Shown piece by piece: positions 1 to 9,576 of a stretch of DNA of 64,000 nucleotides. Numbering within the stretch: the first letter of the stretch is position 1; each line of letters begins with the position of its first letter. The stretch is taken from assembly GCA_010405405.1 (NCBI GenBank), contig MU004241.1, forward strand, positions 186,001-250,000. Reading direction: 5' to 3'. Position numbers and translations under genes: made by a program. The stretch is from Microthyrium microscopicum. Taxonomy: Eukaryota > Ascomycota > Dothideomycetes > Microthyriales > Microthyriaceae. The notes under the pieces were generated by a model that searched no databases, was not told the origin of the DNA, and was given only the letters and a program-made list of their open reading frames with translations.

Positions 1-2649
1 CAATATTGCACCGAAACTGGTTGCAAAAGCTTTATTACGTCGGTATCTTAGTGGACTTCATATTGTATCCTCTCCGCGTTCTTTCATTCTCTTCAAGACT
101 TTTCGTTCCAACATGAACATTTGATTCAGCGCTCTTTGACTCTAGCCGACATCCGGCCCAGACACCTTTCAGACTTGAATAGATTGATAGGCTGAAGCCA
201 CATTGGAAGATGAACGGCATAGCGGCACAGCCATATTGTATGTATCGTTTCCATGTCTTGTTTCTGGGCCCAGTCCCGGAGTCTTATTTCCCCAGATCTA
301 CCCCAGGAACTTCAACACCCCACAAGCACTAGTTCGCCTAGTGAATAGATCAAGGATGCATGGGATAAGGACTCAGCGCGCTATCACCCACGGCATAAAG
401 TAGTCTGCATCGACCAGCTTGTATATCTTACCTTGGAGTGTTTTTGTCAGCTAATCTCACACAGCTTCACCCTTTGACAATGACAACTACCAAAAACGAA
501 ACCGCCCACTATTACTTCCTATTCGTCTACCCAGCGACTTGTAATGTCGCTATGTCGTGTCATCTGGAGACAAAGACCTCATAGGCCTTGTCATCTCAGT
601 GTAAAATCTTGAGCAGCACAGAATCCTAAGTCGATCTAGCTATAGCGGCCCCAACAATCACTATATCAGCCTCATGGTGGTTCGTGCGAAGCTTTCCCCA
701 ACTGTCTGATTTAATGGCGTGGTGGATTCTGGATGTTTCTTCCTAGGCTATGTTGATGCTTTTCTCTTTATGCTTGCACATGAGTCCACTGGCGATCAAA
801 TTTAGCCAACCAAACACGAAGCTGTCCAGACAAAATTTCCTGCTGCTGGTTGTAACAGGAAATACTGAGATGTGATTTCATAGGATCAAGCAACACAATC
901 ATGAATCTTCTATGAGAGCAGAAGAATTTTGTAGTTCGATTGGTGTCTTTTTGTTTCTTGAGGGAAGTGATGAATTTGAAGACGAAGAGGCCGACGAAGT
1001 ACAGGTGGATGAGCCTCCACGCATGCTATGAGATGTCTTTGGCTCGATTTGCATGCCATTGACTCGACTTCTCGACAGGCTTTGATTATCTGTGAGAGTT
1101 AGCGGTCATATATGCTGCTCACGGCATGGTAGTCGCTTACTAGAGTTGGATTCCTTTGTATTTCTTAGAAGTTTGGAGATTAGGGCAGCAATATCAAACT
1201 GTGATCTATGGTGTGGTGGCCCGATATGGTGTCCAGGTTTCATGGTAAGAATGATGTATAACCATTACTATGATAGCTGATTTTGAAACTTTGTACTGGG
1301 CTCTGTATATTAATCAAGAATACAGTTTGAGCAAAACCAGACAATTTGGAAAGATATTGACACGGAAACTAACTTGATGTGATGAATAGCCACAAGGTAC
1401 CCCGTAATTATATATACTTCATTCCATCCCACTGTACCTACGAAAGGCGATAACTCAGGCAAGGCAATGTCTTGAAAGCGCTGCTCGTCGTTCCCGTCGC
1501 TCGCTCACGTCGACACGTAAACATCATGATATTACCCCTTCAGAGTATAGAGGTGAACAGGGATAGGATGGTTTGAGCAAAATGGTGCAAAGCCGTGATC
1601 ATTACTGGACCAGACTATACTTACCTGTGGCATACCCACGGACTCGGCAGAGAAGAGCATAATTCCAGTCGTTCCTCGCAAATCTCAGCCCCAGAGGCAG
1701 AGAAATTTTCAAGAAGATCCAGATCAAGTAGTATCTGCGCACTTCAGGTTGGTAGAAGTGATAGGACAGAGCGGCATGCAGCGCCGACGACTCAAAATAA
1801 GACAGCTAGATCCGAACTCGTGCTTTGATATATGCATTTCCCTGTTCGTCGTTTGTGTCGCATGCACGTTGATGAACCCTGCATGTTAAGTTGTTACATT
1901 TGTTATGGGGAACTATAATCTGGTTTTTTCTGTTCTCTTAAGTATCCGAGGATGCTGTTCCATTATGCTGTTCCACCATGATAAACACAGAATCAGAATC
2001 GATGTCTTTGCTCCTTCTCCATCGGCCCATTAGCTTCTCTGGCTTATACCTGTATAGAATACCTCTATGTAAGCAAAATAAACTTCTACTGTGATAATTT
2101 GAGTGTTTAACTTTCCCTGTTGCACATCATACATCCCGATGAACGGAAGCCAGTCGCAGGCAAGCCACGTCCCATCTCCCACGTTCGTATAGGAGAGCGA
2201 TCAGAAACGTGCATGGGAACGAGGGGTGCGACGAGGCTGGATGGGAACGAGGGGTGCGACGAGGCTACACGGGAACGAGGGGTGCGACGAGGCTGAACAA
2301 GAAGTGGGGTTGCGGATCTGACCGCCTGGATTGTGTAGAGGCGAATTAAATGGCGATGATTGGATGTCTCGCCCACTCCTTGATCTCACACGGCGAGTGG
2401 GAAGCAAACTAGACGTCGGGTTCGTCTAGAGCTCTAGAAACCAAAGCAGTACTTTGGGCCATCTGTTGCATTTTCAGTGAGCAACTTCTAGCACAGCCTG
2501 GTGACCATATAAGAGATACTTAGGCTGCGCTCATGCACTATGATACGCAGAGCAGACTGCAACTGGGTTATACACCACATCCTATGCGTCTAGTAATCTC
2601 TTCCCCGAGAATCACTTAACTTCTACTACCAGTGGTCTATCTCACTACA
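1..2649. other. Gene-free left edge
   Basis: Short open frames here (up to 89 codons) show no recognisable domain, no consistent splice pattern and no signal peptide. The only ordered structure is a short tandem repeat near 2215-2298. The last few hundred bases are the probable promoter and 5' leader of the Zn2Cys6 gene that follows. Confidence 0.5.
2215..2298. repeat. 28-bp tandem repeat, three copies
   Basis: Three head-to-tail 28-bp units start at about 2215, 2243 and 2271. The core GGGAACGAGGGGTGCGACGA is the same in all three and only the last four bases of each unit differ. The tract is GC-rich in an otherwise mixed region, about 350 bp upstream of the Zn2Cys6 start codon. It may be a plain minisatellite. 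Confidence 0.85.
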
Positions 2650-5305
2650 ATGCCTCGCCAATATCACACAAAGAGTCGTCTAGGGTGTCTCACATGCAAG
2701 CGCCGCAAGGTGAGATGTGATCAAACGGTATGTGATTTTAATCATATCACCATGCCATGACAAGGAACGCTTACAAGAAACGTAGCAACCAATCTGCAAC
2801 CATTGTACTCGGCTTGGGAAAGAGTGCGTTTATACTGCTAGAGCCTCATCGTCCACAGAACCTGCAGAGAGTAGAAGTACTATCCCCCAGTCGGGTAACT
2901 CAGAAGCTACTCGACTAGATACCGACGAGAATATATCAGACCATGTAAGAGTCCCTTGTTCGACAACATAGCACCAACACAGTGAGTAGTTGACGAGGAA
3001 GGCAACGTCAAACGTGCCCATTTCATGCTATCGCATAGGACAGAGTTGGAGACAAAAGAAAATGCGAATGGATATAGGAGCTTCAATCTTTTCACGTGCC
3101 ATGGTTTGCTGATATTCAATGAGGTCTAATGGCTAGCTGATCAAAAGAACATTCGCTGCGATCTAGGCATATGGAGGCTGACAGACTCACAGGAAGCCTA
3201 TAATCTGGAGCTCATGCATCAATGGATTACGGTAACAAGCATCTCCTTGACCAGTAACGAGACATTACGCCGAGTCTGGCGTGAAGAATTTCCAAAGCTT
3301 GCTTTCAGTTCAGATCAGAATAGATACCTACTGCACGGCATGTTGGCGCTGGCTGCCCTACACAAAGCTCGAACTTCATCGGAAGACAATGTCAATGGTA
3401 AGCTCTTTCCTCGACCGTTTTTGCGTTGATAAATATAGATCCCATCGCTTACTGGGTCTCTCAGCGTATTTCTTGATCTTCAGGGCGACAGAAGTCAGGA
3501 TTATTGCTAACAAATATAGACTACATCCTGCGAGCAAGAAGGCATCATTTGCAAGCTTCGGAATTATTTAGAAGCGCTCTTCAAGACATCAATGAAGACA
3601 ATTGTCACGCCATTTTCGGGTTTGCGACTTTAAGTGTGCAGTTATCATTCGGCCTGATTTCGCGAGAATGCAAAGCAAACTCGAATCGCGAGGATGCCCA
3701 ACAGTTAATCCTCCAGATGAATGATATATTTCACATAGCTAGCGGGTAAGTTCAAGTCTTCTTTCTATAACCCGAAGGATACCTATCTATACATCAGTTA
3801 TCGCCATAGAGCCTGCAAATAGCATGATGTCGAATTCGCACAGTTTCTGACTTTTGCCTGTTGAGATGTGCGACTGAGTTGGTTTTGACCGACTCAATTA
3901 TTACATCGTCATCAGACCTAATTTGTCCTTGTTTTTCAGGATCTATCACATTGTTGGTATCGCTAGCCAGTGGCTACAGGAAGGCCCTCTAGCACTATTG
4001 CTCGAAATAGCGCCAAATCCGAACTCCCACCTACCACGAATGTACGACGAAACATCCGACGCCCTGTTTGCTGCTATCGCGAGAGCTGAAGTAGATGGAG
4101 ATGCCTTTGGCACTTCCGCCGAAGAAAAGGTGAGCAGTGTGGGTCCGATGTGTGTATTATGGATCTGATCTGTTCCAGGTTGTGTGTTATGAGAGTTTAC
4201 GCACGCTCATAGCGCTGAGCAAGTCTCTTTACATGCCCAGTGATGGACGAGATGAGCATATAGTTTATTGGCCTGGCTTGGTGTCCTCTTCTTTCGCAAA
4301 CCTCATCGCGCGAGGATGCCCTATGGCGCTTTTGATATTGAGTTTGTATGCAAACGCAATAACTCGATGCAAACAACATTGGTGGTATGTTCCCACATTG
4401 ATGATTTTCGAGCTTTCTGTTTGGGGGTTTTTTGTATCCTTCGAGAATATCACTTTAAGCTGATGCTGATCAAAATGTAATAACTTCTTATAGGATCCAA
4501 GATGTTGGACGAAAACTTCGCATTGCAACGCGCATCTTGGTCGACACTGACCGCCAAGTACAATTTGGTGCTATTCTATTGACTTACAGTGATTATCTTA
4601 CTAATCTACAGCTGACGTGCAACGACTACAACGCAGCAAAGTTCTAAACTGAGCTCTCAAGATCCCATGCGGAGTGATCCTGCACTCCAGCTTCCTCCAG
4701 CAAGTTCCCAACAGAATCCAGTTTGGCCAACTCAACTGCAGGATAGACAAACTCCAGAGACTTCAGTCCAATTGAAAGCATCGTCAACAGGGTACCATAA
4801 ATATGGTCCAGTTTTACCTCCGATCACTGGCCTGATACATGATGGAAGGAAAGAAACTCAGCCCAGTGTAATTGATCAAGTTCACGGGCATATGAGCGAT
4901 CTCCCCCAACAATTGCGAGAAACTGGACCTTTTCGGACGCCAGATTTTTCAGCAAATCTCAATTCAATTGCATCGGCTCGTTCCAAAGCCTCACAAAGAC
5001 CGGCACAGACAACCGCACAGCCATTTGTCTTATTTGACAAGCCCCCGACTTCCCAACCAGAGTCAAGGCCTATCACCTTCCCCAGCGATGATAGCCTGCA
5101 AGTTTCAGGATGCTCCTGCCCATTGTGTAGTTGCAAAGGAAAGCTCTTCGACACGCCAATAAAATTACGGCACCACAGACGATTTGCCCACAGAACGTCG
5201 AGTACTGTGGATAAGAGGCCAAGATTGGGACTGACGCCCGAGAAAGCGGTTTCAGGTGCTAATAACCAAGAAGCTACGGATGATTGTGGAATGGAAATGG
5301 GATGA
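2650..5305 (+). CDS. Upc2-like Zn2Cys6 regulator, probably with a C-terminal C2H2-like finger
   Basis: A nuclear transcription factor. Exon 1 (2650-2727) and exon 2 (2786-2944) together encode a Zn2Cys6 cluster with CLTC, RC, ICNHC and KEC. Exons near 3193-3397, 3520-3745, 3940-4129, 4179-4384 and 4494-4557 follow with consistent phases. They give the order seen in sterol-uptake-control (Upc2/Ecm22-like) regulators: ELMHQW, LLHGMLALAALH, YWPGL and a WW near the end. The 3' end is uncertain. An acceptor at 4611 gives a stop at 4647 (387 residues). An acceptor at 4636 joins in phase to the open frame running to 5305 (598 residues). That frame adds a glutamine/proline-rich linker and a CPLC...H-x4-H finger near 5110-5196. 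I prefer the longer form, because the tail frame starts only 20 bp after the short stop and has no promoter of its own. The 248-bp intron at 2945-3192 is long and may hide a small exon. Targets cannot be inferred. Confidence 0.62.
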
Positions 5306-5920
5306 ATACGGTGTGTGTATGCGTGGAAGATACAATCAACAGCTTAGTCTCTAGGAGCCAAAGTCCAATGCGAAATTTCCAATGAATATCTGCAATCAAA
5401 TCCAGGCCTAGATCTGTAAAACAATCTTTATGTCTTCTCCATCCTATACCTGTATTTCAATCCGATAATAGCTCATGATTCGCACGCCTTAGCAATCCCT
5501 CGAGGCAGATACCGCCCAGAATAACAACACACTCATCTCAAGCACACTTAAGCCTACCGTAGCATTATCGACAAGGCAGTCAGGTGAGCAAACAAACCTG
5601 CGTACACCCGCAGACGGATGTACCTTACCGCCCCGGATTCGCACAACGAGGACAGACCAAATACTCAAACTACGGGTGAACAAATAGATGACCCGTAGAT
5701 TGGGCAAGCGGCTAACCTACCGTTTCTGTGCCACTCCAAGTCTCACTAATAGGATGCGTATTCGCAGATAAACAAAATCTGCCTCGTAGAAATGTTCAGC
5801 CTTGCCAAGAGATCTTGACAAGTAGATGGTTTAGCGCAGTGGAGTTTCCATACCAAACGCTTTTCAGCGCGAACACCCGACAGCAGCTGTTTGCAATGGA
5901 TATGTCTGGACCTGGTGGAT
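5306..5920. other. Intergenic between regulator and transposon
   Basis: No gene is supported. Two overlapping frames of about 70 codons on opposite strands near 5728-5955 have no recognisable features and run up to the transposon edge. Composition is that of ordinary host DNA right up to the insertion point. Confidence 0.5.
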
Positions 5921-5928
5921 ATAGAGAG
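5921..5928. repeat. Target-site duplication, left copy
   Basis: ATAGAGAG lies directly outside the left terminal inverted repeat. An identical copy follows the right terminal repeat at 13522-13529. An 8-bp duplication is diagnostic of hAT-superfamily insertion. Confidence 0.9.
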
Positions 5929-5950
5929 CAAGGTTGCTAAACTAATTAGT
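5929..5950 (+). repeat. hAT terminal inverted repeat, left
   Basis: A 22-bp sequence beginning CAAGGTTGCTAAACTAATTA. It is identical to the reverse complement of 13500-13521 and is directly preceded by the 8-bp target duplication. Confidence 0.95.
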
Positions 5951-6112
5951 AGCAAAACTAGTCTAGTCTAGTAAACTAGTCGCGTGACTAGTATAGTATT
6001 ATACTATACTAGTCATGTGACTAGTATAGTATAGTACTAGTTTAGAAAAATTTAATAACTAGTTAGTACTAGTATAAAATATTAAACTAGTTAACTAGTA
6101 TAGTATAATAGT
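5951..6112. repeat. Left subterminal CTAGT-rich array
   Basis: A dense series of CTAGT/ACTAGT palindromic motifs and short TATAGTATA palindromes lies just inside the left terminal repeat and runs into the assembly gap. A matching array lies inside the right end. In hAT elements, subterminal repeats commonly serve as transposase binding sites; that role is inferred here. Confidence 0.8.
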
Positions 6113-6717
6113 NNNNNNNNNNNNNNNNNNNNNNNNNNNNNNNNNNNNNNNNNNNNNNNNNNNNNNNNNNNNNNNNNNNNNNNNNNNNNNNNNNNNNNNN
6201 NNNNNNNNNNNNNNNNNNNNNNNNNNNNNNNNNNNNNNNNNNNNNNNNNNNNNNNNNNNNNNNNNNNNNNNNNNNNNNNNNNNNNNNNNNNNNNNNNNNN
6301 NNNNNNNNNNNNNNNNNNNNNNNNNNNNNNNNNNNNNNNNNNNNNNNNNNNNNNNNNNNNNNNNNNNNNNNNNNNNNNNNNNNNNNNNNNNNNNNNNNNN
6401 NNNNNNNNNNNNNNNNNNNNNNNNNNNNNNNNNNNNNNNNNNNNNNNNNNNNNNNNNNNNNNNNNNNNNNNNNNNNNNNNNNNNNNNNNNNNNNNNNNNN
6501 NNNNNNNNNNNNNNNNNNNNNNNNNNNNNNNNNNNNNNNNNNNNNNNNNNNNNNNNNNNNNNNNNNNNNNNNNNNNNNNNNNNNNNNNNNNNNNNNNNNN
6601 NNNNNNNNNNNNNNNNNNNNNNNNNNNNNNNNNNNNNNNNNNNNNNNNNNNNNNNNNNNNNNNNNNNNNNNNNNNNNNNNNNNNNNNNNNNNNNNNNNNN
6701 NNNNNNNNNNNNNNNNN
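6113..6717. other. Assembly gap (605 N)
   Basis: Unresolved bases inside the transposon, directly after the palindrome-rich left subterminal array. The gap is probably a collapse of self-complementary or AT-rich sequence. The true length is unknown, so the element length is provisional. Confidence 0.99.
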
Positions 6718-6721
6718 TTGT

Positions 6722-7145
6722 ATTTAGTTTCTATAATATAAAATAATATATAGAAAACTACTTTATAAAATATAATATTATCTAGTAGGAGATAAGATAT
6801 ATAATAGGTATTACTATAATACTACTTACTAGGAAATACTCTAGAGATTCTTATTATATAAATATATTAATATTATATAATCTACTAATAATATTTTAAT
6901 AAAAATATAAAGTAATAAATATATAATAAATAAATTTAATATCTTTTATTATAACTATAATAGAAAAGTAGTCTTTATAGTTTTTTATAAGATTTATATA
7001 TCGTTATAACGCTTAAGAGTAGCTCTATAACCTTATAGAAGTTTAAAGTCTTATTTATATCTAATTTCTATATAATAAAATAATATATAAAAAAGTTACT
7101 TTTATAAATATATTAAGATCTAGAAGGAGATAAGATATATATTAT
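6722..7145. repeat. Diverged direct repeat pair inside the hAT element
   Basis: A block of about 90-95 bp near 6722-6812 recurs near 7052-7145. Both copies carry the order TTTCTATA, AATAATATATA and AGGAGATAAGATATATA. A further shared motif (TATATATCGTTATAA) occurs near 6997 and 7143. The copies differ by scattered substitutions. They may be subterminal repeats of the element. Confidence 0.6.
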
Positions 7146-7270
7146 ATATCGTTATAATGAGAAAAAATTACTCTATTTTATAGGCAAAAAAATGATTAAT
7201 TACATAAGCATTAGAATTCTAAAAACAAACTACGGAAAGAAAATAACTAAAATTTCAACTAAGACATAAA

Positions 7271-8430
7271 CTAATTATCTTCTGAAGCTATATCTAGCTC
7301 TTCATCCTCAACATAAGTTAAATTAGAGGAATTACTAGGAGTAGGGCTAGAAGCAGCCAAATCTAGCGCTTTAAGCTCTTTTATTTTCTATATTAAATTA
7401 GTATATAAAAGTAATATTATTAATAAAAACTAACCTTCTAAAAGCCTCGTTTGAGCTCTTTCTCTGCTCGTCGTTCTTCCTTAATCTTCTTATAAGTTTC
7501 TAGTAGCTGTTAGTATCTAATTCGACGTGACTTAGCAGAAGCTTCTTATAATTCAATAAGGTGTTTTAGGTTAGATTTATAAGTTTTTTAAACCTAATCT
7601 TTACTACTATAAAAGGTTAGTATAAGTTAGAAATAAAAGAATGAATATAACTTACCTAGAAGCTATTTTGCTAGTTTTAAAAGCAGTTTCAGTCCAATCT
7701 GCTTATAATCCTTTCTAATTAATTACTAGATTTAGTGAAGTTAATAATTTGGTTTTATATCTACGTAATGACCAAATAGCAATAGGCCTATATATAATAG
7801 GAATAGTAGTTTCCTTGCTATTATATAAAAACACAGCTTTATAGTCTACTTCCTTAATTTCTAAGACGAAGTAAACTATAAAAGATTTAACGTTTCTACC
7901 TTCTAAAAGGGGTAAGAAATTAAGATATACACGTTGAAGATTATATTCTTAACGGATATAAACCAAATACCTAAATTCCTATCTTCTAGCCTATTCTTGC
8001 TTTAAAATAAACAAGTTATATTATAATTTATTATTCGAAAGAAGGGCGTTTCCATAGCTAAGAAATTCATTTATAAAACGTTATAGTTTAACTCATGGAT
8101 CGTATTGAGGGCAAGGGTTAGTTTGAGGCACTATATATTATATTAGTATAATATAATAAGAACAAGGTTATAACTTACTTTTGGCTAAAAGAACAAGAGA
8201 AGTATAACTAAAATAAAAAGTTAGAAAAAAAATAAAGTTTAAAAATAAAAGATAACTTACCTAAAAAGGCTAGATAAGACTAGGCAAAGAGACTATTAAA
8301 TAGAGAAAAATTTAGCGAGTTAAATAATATAGAATACTAGTACTAACTAGTAGTAGCCTAGTGTTAGAGACTAGAAAGAAGAAAGTTAAAAAAAAAAAAA
8401 AAAAAAAAAAAAAGGTAATAATACTTACTA
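7271..8430 (-). pseudogene. Second gene of the hAT element, RIP-mutated, unknown function
   Basis: Minus-strand coding relic. The last exon ends at a TAG at 7271-7273 after an acidic tail (VEDEELDIASEDN). The next exon upstream gives a basic, probably helical stretch (YKKIKEERRAEKELKRG). Before that, a longer frame at about 7656-8130 includes RVYLNFLPLLEGRNVKSF and DWTETAFKTSKIAS. Splice signals survive: donors at about 7436, 7655, 8178, 8260 and 8428, each matched to an AG acceptor (about 7390, 7607, 8131, 8208 and 8371), giving introns of about 47-58 bp. In-frame stops sit where Gln or Trp codons are expected, as RIP would leave. I do not recognise the family, and it does not look like a transposase. 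The 5' end is not located and may lie beyond 8430. Confidence 0.55.
8387..8413. repeat. Poly-A tract inside the element
   Basis: A run of about 27 A residues. On the minus strand it is a poly-T tract inside an intron of the second gene relic. No target duplication or element boundary accompanies it, so it is not evidence of a retroposed insertion. Confidence 0.8.
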
Positions 8431-8582
8431 TAGAAAGTAGAGAAGTATTAAATAAAAAGATAAAAGAGGCTAAGTCTAGAAGGTATAAAGAGCACTAGTA
8501 CACAATAGTACTAAAATGTAAAGTAGTAGTAATAGGTAGAAAGTGTAGTAATTGTTTAAAATTCAAAGATTATTAAGGGAAA

Positions 8583-8885
8583 CTTAATATACTTATATTC
8601 TTTTAATACAAGATTTATGCGCTAAAGATACTATTGTAACCGCCGTGATTTAGGCTTTAAAACGCATATCGTTTCAACTAGTTTAGACGCGTAATATGAA
8701 AGTTATTAATAGAAATAGATAGGGCGCGTAAATATTTCACTAAGCGCCCTATCTAGTTCTATTAATAACTTTCACATTACGCGCCCAAACTAGTTAAAAC
8801 GATATACGTTTTAAAGCCTAAATTATGGCGGTTACAACAGTATCTTTAGCGCGTAGATTCTATATTAAAAGAACATAAGTATATT
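8583..8885. repeat. Long palindrome (about 143-bp arms, 16-bp loop)
   Basis: The left arm (about 8583-8727) and right arm (about 8744-8885) are near-perfect reverse complements, separated by a 16-base AT-rich spacer at 8728-8743. Matching landmarks are AGGGCGC/GCGCCCT at the centre, the AGTTATTAATAGAA region, the TTAAAACG region and TATTCTTTTAATA/TATTAAAAGAACATA at the outer ends. Most arm differences are C/T or G/A, as expected if RIP hit the two arms separately. It lies between the two oppositely transcribed genes of the element. It could be a nested foldback or MITE-like insertion, although no target duplication is evident, or a part of the element itself. Confidence 0.88.
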
Positions 8886-9576
8886 GGGTAAACCTATTAG
8901 AATTCTTACTTATCTTAGATCTTAATTAATTACTTTGCTTACACTACTTTAAATTGCACTATTACCTACTTATAGCTTACCTATATCCCCCCTTGTTATT
9001 AAAATTCACTATATATATTTTAATCTATTGCCAAAAATCACTTTTATTTTTTTACTTTTTTAAATATTTTATTATATATAGACCTTTGTCACACAATATA
9101 ATACTATATTCTTCTCTTTAAAGAATTAGCTTTTATAGTCCATAGCTTTTATTACTTTTGCTCTGGTTAGCATTAGTTTATTTAGCTTTTAGAAATAATT
9201 AGACTTTAAGTTTAGATTTTATACTTTTAAATTTCTAAGCTTTTAAACTAGTTACTATAACATTAGTTATTATTCTAGGCTCTTCTTATTAAATACAGAA
9301 TAGCTTAGTTATTTTACTTCTATTACTATATTCTTCTTTAGCTCTATAGTTTATAAATCGTTTAAAAAAATAGAAAAATCTTTATTTATTAAAAAACATT
9401 AATTATTTATTATATCTCTATTCTTTATCTTATTTAAGACTTAAAAATTAAGTTCTAGAATTTAGATAGTATACTCTATATAACTCTTAAGTTAGTCTTA
9501 CTTATTCTAGTTTTTTTTCTATTATATTAAAGACTTTATATTTATTTAAATAGTTTATATAATAGCTAACCATAAT

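Noticed and set aside
4667-5305. Independent small gene for the C2H2-like protein
   Set aside because: It starts 20 bp after the upstream stop on the same strand with no room for a promoter, and an alternative acceptor joins it in phase to the regulator.
8387-8413. Poly-A tract as the tail of a retroposed element
   Set aside because: No target duplication or reverse-transcriptase-like sequence; it falls in an intron of the second gene of the hAT element.
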